From Pseudomonadota bacterium (GTDB taxonomy: Bacteria > Pseudomonadota > Alphaproteobacteria > Rhizobiales > Xanthobacteraceae), in contig JAEWJH010000036.1 of the NCBI GenBank assembly GCA_023386635.1, positions 1 to 64,000 on the forward strand: a stretch of DNA of 64,000 nt. The letters are read 5' to 3'. A program made the position numbers and the translations under genes. The notes under the pieces are model-generated. The model did not search any database. It was not told where the DNA came from and saw only the letters and a list, made by a program, of their open reading frames with translations. The stretch's first letter is position 1. Every line of letters begins with the position of its first letter. Positions 52,260 through 60,201 of this stretch are shown here, one piece after another.

Positions 52260-52910
52260 TTATTCCGCGGCTACCGCGAGGCTTCCGTCCGGCAGTGCCG
52301 GCGGCTGCCATTCGAACGACACGTGGCCGTCCTGCGCCGCCACGCGCGCCAGCCAGTCCTGAATCGCGCGATAAGGCGTCAGGTCGAATTCGCATTCGTG
52401 CGCGATGTGCGTGTAGGCGTAGAGCGCGATGTCGGCGATGGTGTAGCGGTCGGCGACGAAGAACGGATACTGTTGCAGATGCCGGTCCATGATCCGCAGC
52501 GAGCGGTATCCGGCCTCCATCCACTCCTCGAGGTTGTTCTGCTGCAGTTCGCGTCCGCCTTTCACCAGCGCGAGCCAGAAATAGGCTTGTCCGAGATTGG
52601 CGGCGATGGAGTGCTGCTCGAAATACATCCACTGCATGGTTTCGGCGCGTTCCAGCCGGTCTTCCGGCGCGAGATGCGAGCGGCCTGCGACATACCAGAG
52701 AATCGCGTTCGACTCGGCGAGATAGCGGTTCGGCGCGACCTTCAGCAGCGGAATCTGTCCGTTGGGATTCTTCTTCAGGAATTCCGGGGTGCGACTTTCG
52801 CCCTTGAGGATATCGACCTCGACCAGCCGGAACGGCTCGCCCAATTGCGCCAGAGCGAGCCGTGTCTTGTAGCTGTTACCGGACCGCTGCATCGAATAGA
52901 GCGTGTACAT
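52260..52910 (-). CDS. Glutathione S-transferase family protein
   Basis: A 216-residue cytoplasmic protein with a thioredoxin-fold N-terminal domain (MYTLYSMQRSGNSYKTRLAL; NPNGQIPLLKV with cis-Pro; LAESNAILWYVA) and an all-helical C-terminal domain (FVADRYTIADIALYAYTHIA, the N-capping-box region). AAGGGGG precedes ATG 52910. Ser10 is in the position of the usual Ser/Tyr. GSTs of this type conjugate glutathione to electrophiles or act as peroxidases; substrate unknown. Confidence 0.88.
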   Translation of the reverse strand: MYTLYSMQRSGNSYKTRLALAQLGEPFRLVEVDILKGESRTPEFLKKNPNGQIPLLKVAPNRYLAESNAILWYVAGRSHLAPEDRLERAETMQWMYFEQHSIAANLGQAYFWLALVKGGRELQQNNLEEWMEAGYRSLRIMDRHLQQYPFFVADRYTIADIALYAYTHIAHECEFDLTPYRAIQDWLARVAAQDGHVSFEWQPPALPDGSLAVAAE

Positions 52911-53093
52911 CGGTCCCCCTTGCCGAGCGCCCGTGATGGGCCCTGATTCACGCGCCGATTTGGCCATGCAATCAGGCGAATACAAGGCCTGTCATCGGCT
53001 GCTTCCCAGATCAGTCTCATTCAAAAACGGAATGTGTTGCGGGACGGCGCCTTGCAGCGCGCCCATGTCGTTGAGACGATATCGCGGGAAAGG

Positions 53094-54341
53094 TTATTCC
53101 GCCGCGGGCGCGCTTGCCAGCACTGGTGCGGCCGGAGATCGGAAGGTGCGCCGCAACACCAACAGCAGCGTCACCAGCATGAGCGGGACCGCGAGCGGGA
53201 TCAGGGTGACTTGCGCCAGCGAGCGCGCAACGAGCGGCATCAGCCAAAGCGCGGCGAGCAGGGTTGCTTCCCATGCGGTCGCGCCGCGCCGCATTATGTC
53301 GGTCGTCAGGAAGGCGAGCGCAGGCGCGAGCAGCATCAGGTCGTAATCGAGGCTGTAGGGCGTTGCCAGCAGCGTGCCGATCAACAGCACCGCGGCCTTG
53401 TCGGCGAACGATGCGCCGCTGCGCCAGACGCGAATGACCGCGATGGCAACGCCGACCGTAACGACAGCCTGCGCCGCATAAGCGAGCGGCACCGGTGCGC
53501 CCCACATGCGCGCCCAGGCGAACACGCTCTGGATTTTCTCCCAGCCGGTATCGCCGGCTTCGAGCACCACGGTTCGGGTGAAGTGCCCGGAGGCGAGAAA
53601 CGCGGTCCAGATATCCATGCCGAACGCGAGCGCCGTCAGGACCGCCATGGCGATCACGGTGAGCGCCGCGCTCGCCGTCGCGCGCCAGCGGCCTGATGCG
53701 ATCAGCGCGAGCGGGATCAGCACGCCGAACTGCGGCTTGTAGGCCAGCAGGCCGAACAGCACGCCGGCGAGGATCGGCCGCCGGTCGAGCGCGAGCAGCG
53801 CGCCGCCGAACAGCGCGGCGGTGAGGAATCCGTTGTGGCCGTGGCCGAGATTGATGAATACGGCGGGAAAGGCGATGGCGAGCAGGGGCCAGAGGCTCCT
53901 GACGTGCGCCGGTAGCGGGTGGTGGTTCAGGATGCCCCGGATCACCCAGAGATAGGCTGCCAGTGTTGTGCCCTGCCAGACGGCCAGCGCCGCGAGATAG
54001 GGCAGGAGGGCGAGCACCGCGGCCAGCGCCAGGAAGAACGGCGGATAGTGCCAGCCGTAGAACGGTGTCGTCGCGCCGAAGATAGCCTGTTCCCGCGCAT
54101 GCTGCGCCGCCGGATCGAACGGCTTGGCCGGCTCCCCGTCGATGACATAGGTGCCGGCGGCATAGACGTTGGAGAAATCGGTGCCGAGCGGCCGGCCGAG
54201 CCGGTCGTTGAGCCCGTGGGCCGTCGCGAGCAGGAAAATCAGTCCGGTCAGCGAGGCGATGGCGACGCCGCCGGCGATCAGCCGCACCCGCTCGCGGATG
54301 AGCCATGACCCTGTGCGCAAAGCCGTGATCAGACCGGACAT
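53094..54341 (-). CDS. GT87-like polyprenol-phosphate-dependent mannosyltransferase family protein
   Basis: A 415-residue membrane protein with about ten segments. GTDFSNVYAAG and WHYPPFFLALAAVLALLPYL in the first loop and LDRRPILAGVLFGLLAYKPQ later are DUF2029/GT87 features. It aligns throughout with the protein at 43810-45078 (for example LDRRPLLAGVLIGCLTLKPQ), so the two are paralogues about 8 kb apart. ATG 54341 (MSGLITALRTG) is chosen; the upstream frame is Arg/Pro-rich and overlaps repeat sequence. Role presumably in envelope polysaccharide or lipid glycosylation, but acceptor unknown. Confidence 0.8.
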   Translation of the reverse strand: MSGLITALRTGSWLIRERVRLIAGGVAIASLTGLIFLLATAHGLNDRLGRPLGTDFSNVYAAGTYVIDGEPAKPFDPAAQHAREQAIFGATTPFYGWHYPPFFLALAAVLALLPYLAALAVWQGTTLAAYLWVIRGILNHHPLPAHVRSLWPLLAIAFPAVFINLGHGHNGFLTAALFGGALLALDRRPILAGVLFGLLAYKPQFGVLIPLALIASGRWRATASAALTVIAMAVLTALAFGMDIWTAFLASGHFTRTVVLEAGDTGWEKIQSVFAWARMWGAPVPLAYAAQAVVTVGVAIAVIRVWRSGASFADKAAVLLIGTLLATPYSLDYDLMLLAPALAFLTTDIMRRGATAWEATLLAALWLMPLVARSLAQVTLIPLAVPLMLVTLLLVLRRTFRSPAAPVLASAPAAE

Positions 54342-54385
54342 GGGGGCGGGGTCTAGCAGCCCCGGCTTAAGGGAGGGTTGCCCCA

Positions 54386-54449
54386 CCCTCGTCCTTCGAG
54401 ACGCCATGCCCCCGCCTTTCGTGCTCCGTCAGGCTCCTCAGGGTGAGGA
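54386..54449. repeat. Family B repeat, short copy
   Basis: CCTCGTCCTTCGAGACGCC at the left and GGCTCCTCAGGGTGAGGAC at the right are family B arms. It lies between divergent GT87-like and aminotransferase genes. Confidence 0.68.
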
Positions 54450-54550
54450 CTCGTCACATCAACAGTCTTGATGAAAGCATTCACGGGGGCGGCTTGCCCC
54501 GGCCTCACGCGGCCTTTAGACCACTCCCGCACATCACCGGAGAATGCGAC

Positions 54551-55756
54551 ATGGCCTTCCTTGCAGAGCACCTCAAGCGCGTGAAACCGTCGGCGACCAT
54601 CGCCGTCACGGATAAAGCGCGGGCGCTGAAAGCGGCCGGCCGCAACGTCATCGGACTGGGCGCCGGCGAGCCGGATTTCGATACCCCCGAGAACATCAAG
54701 CAGGCCGCGATCCGGGCGATCGAGAGCGGTCGCGCCTCGAAATATACCAATGTCGACGGCATCGCCGAGCTTAAGGCCGCGGTGATCAACAAGTTCAAGC
54801 GCGAGAACGGCCTCACCTACAAGCCGTCGCAGATCACCATCGGCACCGGCGGCAAGCAGGTGCTCTACAACGCCTTCATGGTGACGCTGAACCCGGGCGA
54901 CGAGGTGATCATCCCGGCGCCGTATTGGGTCAGCTATCCTGACATGGTTCTACTGGCCGGCGGCACGCCGGTCGAGATCGTCTGCGGCATGGAGCACGGC
55001 TTCAAGCTGCAGCCGGAGGCGCTGGAGCGCGCCATCACGCCGAAGACCAAGTGGATCATCCTCAACTCGCCGTCGAACCCGACCGGCGCAGCCTATTCGC
55101 GCGCGGAGATGAAGGCGTTGACCGACGTGCTGGTGAAGTACCCGCATGTGCATGTCATGACCGACGACATGTACGAGCACCTCGTCTACGACGACTTCCA
55201 GTTCACGACCGCGGCGCAGGTCGAGCCGGCCCTCTATGACCGCACGCTCACCATCAATGGCGTGTCCAAGGCTTATTGCATGACCGGCTGGCGCATCGGT
55301 TACGCCGGCGGCCCGGAGCCGCTGATCAAGGCGATGGCGATGATCCAGTCGCAGTCGACCTCGAATCCCTCGGCGGTGTCGCAGTGGGCCGCGGTCGAGG
55401 CTTTGGAAGGCCCGCAGGACTTCATCGCCGCGCACAACAAGATCTTCAAGGAGCGCCGCGATCTGGTCGTGTCAATGCTCAATCAGGCGAATGGCATCAA
55501 GTGCCCGACGCCGGAAGGCGCGTTCTACGTCTATCCGTCCTGCGCCGGCACCATCGGCCGCACCACGACGACCGGCAAGAAGCTCGTCACCGACGAAGAT
55601 TTCGTCTCGGAACTGCTGGAAGCCGAAGGCGTCGCGGTGGTGCAGGGCTCGGCGTTCGGTCTCGGACCGGCGTTCCGCATCTCCTACGCGACGAAAACCG
55701 AAGACCTCGAGGAAGCCTGCCGCCGCATCCAGCGCTTCTGCGGTAATTTGAAATAA
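54551..55756 (+). CDS. Class I pyridoxal-phosphate aminotransferase (aspartate aminotransferase type)
   Basis: A 401-residue cytoplasmic PLP enzyme of subgroup I-beta, close to rhizobial AatA/prephenate-aspartate aminotransferases. Motifs: GAGEPDFDTPENI at the N terminus, SPSNPTGAAYS, the DDMYEHLVYD Asp that holds the pyridine nitrogen, SKAYCMTGWRIGY with the PLP-binding Lys, and GLGPAFRISYA with the substrate-binding Arg. ATG 54551 follows a GGAGA site. Exact substrates (aspartate, prephenate or aromatic acids) cannot be told. It stands alone. Confidence 0.92.
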   Translation: MAFLAEHLKRVKPSATIAVTDKARALKAAGRNVIGLGAGEPDFDTPENIKQAAIRAIESGRASKYTNVDGIAELKAAVINKFKRENGLTYKPSQITIGTGGKQVLYNAFMVTLNPGDEVIIPAPYWVSYPDMVLLAGGTPVEIVCGMEHGFKLQPEALERAITPKTKWIILNSPSNPTGAAYSRAEMKALTDVLVKYPHVHVMTDDMYEHLVYDDFQFTTAAQVEPALYDRTLTINGVSKAYCMTGWRIGYAGGPEPLIKAMAMIQSQSTSNPSAVSQWAAVEALEGPQDFIAAHNKIFKERRDLVVSMLNQANGIKCPTPEGAFYVYPSCAGTIGRTTTTGKKLVTDEDFVSELLEAEGVAVVQGSAFGLGPAFRISYATKTEDLEEACRRIQRFCGNLK

Positions 55757-55764
55757 CAGTCGTT

Positions 55765-55800
55765 TATTCCGGGGCCGCATTGCCGCGCGCCCCGGAATGA
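55765..55800 (+). terminator. Hairpin after the aminotransferase gene
   Basis: ATTCCGGGGC (from 55766) pairs with GCCCCGGAAT (ending about 55799) around a GC-rich loop, directly after the stop codon. It lacks a clear T run, so it may be a repeat-derived hairpin rather than a true terminator. Confidence 0.4.
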
Positions 55801-55910
55801 CCATCATTGATACCCTTGACCGCCGCGCCGAACTCCTGAGACGATGCGCGCGACGGGCCGGCAACGGTCCAATCACGGCCTGATGCGCCGCCCGCCGCAG
55901 GGAGGTGCGC

Positions 55911-58004
55911 ATGTCCACGAACGGCGCCAATCCGGGCGTACATAAACCCGATGCCAACGGCACGGGTAGCAGGGGTCCACGGTGCATCGCATTGGTGGGC
56001 CCGTTCCAGAGCGGCAAGACAACACTGCTTGAAGCGATCCTCGCCCGCACCGGCGCCATTGCGCGTCAGGGCACGGTCGAGGCCGGCTCCACCGTCGGCG
56101 ACGCCAGCAAGGAAGCGCGCCAGCACAAGATGAGCGTGGAGCTTTCGGTCGCCACCACGAATTTCATGGGCGACCAGTACACCTTCATCGATTGCCCCGG
56201 CTCGATCGAATTCGCGCAGGACATGCGCGCGGTGCTGCCGGTGGTCGACGCGGCGGTCGTCGTCTGCGAACTCGACGACAAGAAGCTGCCGCAACTGCAA
56301 TTGATCTTGCGCGAGCTCGAAGAGCAGAAGATTCCGCGCATCCTGTTTCTCAACAAGATCGACAAGGCCAACGCCGGTGTCACCGACGCGCTGACGGCGC
56401 TGCAGCCGGCCTCGCGCGTCAAGCTCGTCATGCGGCAACTGCCGACCTTCGACGGCGACATTATCACCGGTTTCGTCGATCTCGCGCTGGAGCGCGCCTT
56501 TGTCTACAAAGAAGCCGCGCCGTCCGAAGTGGTGCCGCTCGAAGGCGCGGCGCTGGATACGGAAAAGACCGCGCGCTTCTCCATGCTGGAAACGCTCGCC
56601 GATCACGACGACGAACTGATGGAGCAGTTGCTTGAGGATATCCAGCCGCCGCGCGACAAGGTGTTCGACGATCTGTCGAAGGAGTTGCGCGAAGGGCTGG
56701 TGTGTCCGCTGCTAATCGGCGCGGCGTCACGCACCAACGGCGTGCTGCGGCTGATGAAGGCGATCCGCCACGAAGTGAACGGCGTCGCGCAGACCGCAGA
56801 GCGGCTTGGTGTCGAGGTTGGCGCGACCGGCGGCGATACGGTCGCGGTGGTGGTGAAGACGCTGCACACCCAGCACGGCGGCAAGATGTCGATTGCCCGC
56901 GTGCTCGCCGGCGAGGCGGGCGACGGCACCACCTTCATCAACCAACAGGGCGATACCGGCCGTGTCTCCGGAGTGTTCAGGCTGTTCGGTCAGCAGACCG
57001 AAAAGCGCGGCGCGGCGCAGACCGGCGAGACGGTGGCATTCGGCAAGCTCGATCCGGCGCAGACCGGCGACACGCTCTCGACCGGCAAGACCGCGCCGCG
57101 GCCGCTGGTCACGATGGAGCCCGTTCCGCCGGTGCTCGGCCTCGTTCTGGCGGCGGCCGACCGCAAGGATGACGTCAAGCTCGGCCAAGCGCTCAACAAG
57201 CTGATCGAGGAAGACCCGTCGCTGACGCTGGTGCAGAACCCGGAAGCGCACGAAGTGATCCTGCGCGGGCAGGGCGAGATGCAGTTGCGCGTCGCCACCG
57301 AACGGCTCACCGGACGCTTTGGCGTCACCGTCCATACGTCGCGGCCGAGTGTCGGTTATCGCGAGACGATCCGCAAACCGGTGGCGGTGCGCGGCCGGCA
57401 CAAGAAGCAGTCCGGCGGCCACGGGCAATACGGCGATGTCGTCGTCGAGATCAAGCCGATGCCGCGCGGCTCCGGCTTTACCTTCGAGGACAAGATCACC
57501 GGCGGCGTGGTGCCGCGCAATTACATTCCGTCGGTGGAAGAGGGCGTGAAGGACGGCCTCACTAAAGGTCCGCTCGGATTCCCGGTGGTCGATGTCGCCG
57601 TGGCGCTGGTGGACGGCTCCTATCACAGCGTCGACTCGTCGGATCAGGCGTTCCGCCTCGCCGGGCGTCTGGCGATGAACGAGGCGCTGCCGCAATGCCA
57701 GCCGGTGCTGCTGGAGCCGATGCATCTGATCGAGATCGCGTGTCCCTCCGACTCGGCGGCGCGGATGAACGCGATCCTGTCGGGACGGCGGGCGCAGATC
57801 CTTGGCTTTGACACGCGAGAGGGCTGGGACGGCTGGGACGTGGTGCGGGCGATGATGCCGGAAGCGGAGATCGGCGATCTGATCGTCGAGATCCGGTCGG
57901 CCACCGCTGGCGTCGGCAGTTTCAGCAGCCGGTTCGATCACATGGCCGAACTCGGCGGCCGCCCGGCGGAGCAGATCGTGACCGCGCGCAAGACCGCGGC
58001 GTAG
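55911..58004 (+). CDS. Elongation factor G-like GTPase, divergent paralogue
   Basis: A 697-residue translational-GTPase paralogue with domains in EF-G order: G domain (about 24-270), beta-barrel domain II, domain III (VPPVLGLVLAAADRKDD), domain IV (YRETIRKPVAVRGRHKKQ, GHGQYGDVVVEIKPMPRGSG) and domain V (LEPMHLIEIACPSD, GRRAQILGFD). GGGAGG lies five bases before ATG 55911. G1 is GPFQSGKT (30-37) and G4 is NKID as expected, but G3 reads DCPGSIEF (94-101), so the catalytic switch-II His of EF-G is Ser98. It is thus unlikely to be the main EF-G; role unknown. It stands alone. Confidence 0.88.
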   Translation: MSTNGANPGVHKPDANGTGSRGPRCIALVGPFQSGKTTLLEAILARTGAIARQGTVEAGSTVGDASKEARQHKMSVELSVATTNFMGDQYTFIDCPGSIEFAQDMRAVLPVVDAAVVVCELDDKKLPQLQLILRELEEQKIPRILFLNKIDKANAGVTDALTALQPASRVKLVMRQLPTFDGDIITGFVDLALERAFVYKEAAPSEVVPLEGAALDTEKTARFSMLETLADHDDELMEQLLEDIQPPRDKVFDDLSKELREGLVCPLLIGAASRTNGVLRLMKAIRHEVNGVAQTAERLGVEVGATGGDTVAVVVKTLHTQHGGKMSIARVLAGEAGDGTTFINQQGDTGRVSGVFRLFGQQTEKRGAAQTGETVAFGKLDPAQTGDTLSTGKTAPRPLVTMEPVPPVLGLVLAAADRKDDVKLGQALNKLIEEDPSLTLVQNPEAHEVILRGQGEMQLRVATERLTGRFGVTVHTSRPSVGYRETIRKPVAVRGRHKKQSGGHGQYGDVVVEIKPMPRGSGFTFEDKITGGVVPRNYIPSVEEGVKDGLTKGPLGFPVVDVAVALVDGSYHSVDSSDQAFRLAGRLAMNEALPQCQPVLLEPMHLIEIACPSDSAARMNAILSGRRAQILGFDTREGWDGWDVVRAMMPEAEIGDLIVEIRSATAGVGSFSSRFDHMAELGGRPAEQIVTARKTAA

Positions 58005-58010
58005 GGCGAA

Positions 58011-58140
58011 CCTCATGGTGAGGAGCGGCCCCGTTTGGGGCCGCGTCACGAACCATGGGGCGATGGATTTGGCCGCCTTCATCCTTCGAGACGCTCGCCT
58101 TCGCTCTACGAGCTACGGCGCGCTCCTCAGGATGAGGCGG
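58011..58140. repeat. Palindromic intergenic repeat, family B
   Basis: Left arms CCTCATGGTGAGGAGCG and CACGAACCATGGGG, right arms ATCCTTCGAGACGCTC and GCTCCTCAGGATGAGGCGG. It starts seven bases after the EF-G-like stop. With the adjacent family A copy it occupies most of the 363-base gap 58005-58367. Confidence 0.82.
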
Positions 58141-58194
58141 TTTTGAATGTGCCGCGCAACGACGGCGGCGTGGCCTGACGAAATTCTCTCAGAG

Positions 58195-58288
58195 CGTCAT
58201 GGCCGGGCTTGTCCCGGCCATCCCGCTTAGGCGCTCGCGAGTGTGCCAATTGAATCGGGATCACCGGGACAAGCCCGGTGATGACGGG
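58195..58288. repeat. Palindromic intergenic repeat, family A
   Basis: GTCATGGCCGGGCTTGTCCC and its mirrored arm GGGACAAGCCCGGTGATGAC flank about 35 bases. Read in frame, the left arm translates as MAGLVPAIP, a familiar spurious peptide in databases. Confidence 0.85.
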
Positions 58289-58367
58289 TTGATAGAGGGG
58301 CTTCCATTCTTCGCCACCCTTCCTATCTCAATCTCCCGTTTCGACGGTTTTCCGGGAGGCTCCCGCC

Positions 58368-58883
58368 GTGCGCCGTTTTGTTCTGCTGCTCGCTTTGACG
58401 CTGCTTGCCATCCACGTCGCGCCCGCGCATGCGGCCGACGAGCCCGATCTCATCTTCAAGCGCTCGACGGTGTTCAAGTGGCTGTCGCCCAACGACAAGC
58501 TCGCCACTTACGGCCTCGACGATCCGAATGTGGAGGGCGTCGCCTGCCATTTCACCGTGCCGGAGAAAGGCGGCTTCAAGGGCTGGATCGGCGTCGCCGA
58601 GGAGGTCTCCGACATTTCACTGTCGTGCCGGCAGGTCGGACCGATCAAGATCAAGCAGAAGTTCGAGCAGGGCGAGGACGTGTTCCGCCAGCGCCGCTCG
58701 CTGTTCTTCAAGAAGATGCAGATCGTGCGCGGCTGCGACGCGAAGCGCAACGTGCTCGTCTACATGGTCTATTCCGACCGCATCATCGAAGGCTCGCCGA
58801 AGAACTCGACGTCGAGTGTGCCGATCATGCCTTGGGGCCCGGATGCCAATGTGGAGAAATGCGCCGACTTCGTCGAAAAATAA
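58368..58883 (+). CDS. creA: CreA family protein
   Basis: A 171-residue exported protein matching CreA over its whole length. Signal peptide to AHA-A (about 22); the mature domain begins DEPDLIFKRSTVFKWLSPND and has GLDDPNVEGVACHFT, SLSCRQVGPI, RGCDAKRNVLVYM and VEKCADFV, with four cysteines for two disulphides. The function of CreA is unknown. Its stop codon is directly followed by the end of the cyclase-family gene on the other strand. Confidence 0.9.
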   Translation: MRRFVLLLALTLLAIHVAPAHAADEPDLIFKRSTVFKWLSPNDKLATYGLDDPNVEGVACHFTVPEKGGFKGWIGVAEEVSDISLSCRQVGPIKIKQKFEQGEDVFRQRRSLFFKKMQIVRGCDAKRNVLVYMVYSDRIIEGSPKNSTSSVPIMPWGPDANVEKCADFVEK

Positions 58884-59660
58884 TCACGCGTCGATGATCG
58901 CCACGGCGCGGGTCCAGCCGGCCGAACCGGCTTTGACCTTCACCGGGAAGCAACTCACCTGAAAGCCGGTCGCCGGCAGCGCTTCGAGATTGTGCAGCTT
59001 TTCGATGTGGCAATAGCCGATCTCGCGGCCGGCGCGGTGACCTTCCCAGATCAGCCTGGCGTCATGGGTTTTGGCGTAGCGCTCCCTGGTGTGCACGAAC
59101 GGTGCATCCCAGCTCCAGCCGTCGGTTCCGGTGACGCGCACGCCGCGTTCCGTGAGATACAGCGTCGCCTCGCGGCCCATGCCGCAGCCGCTCGCCACAT
59201 AATCCGGCTGGCCGTAGCGCGCGCCCGCACGGGTGTTCACCAGCACGATCTCCAGTGGTCTCAGCGTATGCCCGATGCGCTCGAGTTCCGTTTCGACGTC
59301 CTTTGCCGTGGCTACGTACCCGTCCGCGAAATGCCGGAAGTCGAGCTTCACGCCCGGTTGGAAGCACCAGTCGAGCGGCACCTCGTCGATGGTGACGGCG
59401 CGCTTGCCGCCGTCCATGGTCGAGGCGAAGTGATAGGGCGCGTCGAGATGGGTGGTGCAATGGGTCGAGAGTTTGATCCATTCGATGGCCCAGCCTTCGC
59501 GGTCGGGCAGATCGTCGACGGTGAGGCCGGGAAAGAAAGACGTCACCTCCGGCGCGGTCTGCTGGTGATCGCGATACTCGATCTGTGGGCCGTAGCCCGG
59601 CGGATCGGCATGCACGGTGTTTTCCAGCGGAACGGAGATGTCGACGATCCGGCGCGGCAT
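58884..59660 (-). CDS. Cyclase family metal hydrolase (kynurenine-formamidase-like)
   Basis: A 258-residue cytoplasmic protein of the cyclase/KynB superfamily. The metal-binding motif HCTTHLDAPYHF (about 67-78) is intact, as are ISVPLENTVHADPPGYGP at the N terminus and GREIGYCHIEKLHNLEAL near the C terminus. Characterised members hydrolyse N-formylkynurenine or isatin; this one is longer than typical KynB and its substrate is unknown. It is tail-to-tail with creA. A family A repeat lies just upstream of its start. Confidence 0.85.
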   Translation of the reverse strand: MPRRIVDISVPLENTVHADPPGYGPQIEYRDHQQTAPEVTSFFPGLTVDDLPDREGWAIEWIKLSTHCTTHLDAPYHFASTMDGGKRAVTIDEVPLDWCFQPGVKLDFRHFADGYVATAKDVETELERIGHTLRPLEIVLVNTRAGARYGQPDYVASGCGMGREATLYLTERGVRVTGTDGWSWDAPFVHTRERYAKTHDARLIWEGHRAGREIGYCHIEKLHNLEALPATGFQVSCFPVKVKAGSAGWTRAVAIIDA

Positions 59661-59670
59661 GGCATATCAC

Positions 59671-59763
59671 CCGTCATGCCCGGCGCTGTGCCGGGCATCC
59701 ACGTCTTTGCTATCAATAGTAAACTAAAGACGTGGATGGCCGGGACAAGCCCGGCCATGACAG
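59671..59763. repeat. Palindromic intergenic repeat, family A
   Basis: GTCATGCCCGGCGCTGTGCC with GGGCATCCACGTC and the mirrored GACGTGGATGGCCGGGACA with AGCCCGGCCATGAC. The right arm translates as MDGRDKPGHD, which would give a false N-terminal extension to the DUF1330 gene downstream. Confidence 0.87.
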
Positions 59764-59782
59764 AGGTGAAGGAGTGTACCGT

Positions 59783-60085
59783 ATGCCGGCCTACTGGATC
59801 GCCCGTTCGAAGATCAATGAGCCTGTCGCCTACAAGCGCTATACTGATCAGGTGCCGGGCATCATCGCCAAATTCGGCGGCAAGGTGCTGGCGCGGGGCG
59901 GCCGCTACGAGATCATGGAAGGGCCGGAGAAATTCCAGCGCTTCGTGATCATCGAGTTTCCGACCTTCGAGCAGGGCGTGGCCTGTTTCCGCTCGCCGGA
60001 GTATGTGGCCGCCGCTGCCCACCGCCGCGGCGGGGCGGGCGAGGTGGAAACGGTGATGCTGGAGGCGGGCGAATTCACCAAATAG
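59783..60085 (+). CDS. DUF1330 family protein
   Basis: A 100-residue protein with the DUF1330 ferredoxin-like fold: MPAYWIARSKINEPVAYKRY, then VLARGGRYEIMEG, RFVIIEFPTFEQGVACFRS and PEYVAAAAHRRGGAGEVETV. GGAG lies upstream of ATG 59783. The in-frame extension to 59732 is translated repeat sequence and is rejected. Members are dimeric alpha/beta-barrel proteins of unknown activity. It may act with the binding protein downstream or the cyclase upstream, but nothing proves this. Confidence 0.87.
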   Translation: MPAYWIARSKINEPVAYKRYTDQVPGIIAKFGGKVLARGGRYEIMEGPEKFQRFVIIEFPTFEQGVACFRSPEYVAAAAHRRGGAGEVETVMLEAGEFTK

Positions 60086-60201
60086 CGCACGTTCAATATC
60101 GGTCTTGTGTGCAGCGCACGCGCTGCAAAACACGCTGGCAAGCCGGCGCCAAAGTCCTCTAGGATGGAGAAAAATAAAATCATTCTCAGGGAGGACGTCG
60201 A

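Noticed and set aside
58199..58897. Open frame beginning MAGLVPAIP across the creA gene
   Set aside because: The start is translated family A repeat and the remainder is out of frame with CreA, which has a full conserved sequence.
59732..59782. 17-residue N-terminal extension of the DUF1330 protein (MDGRDKPGHD)
   Set aside because: It is the right arm of a family A repeat; the ATG at 59783 has a ribosome site and matches the family start.
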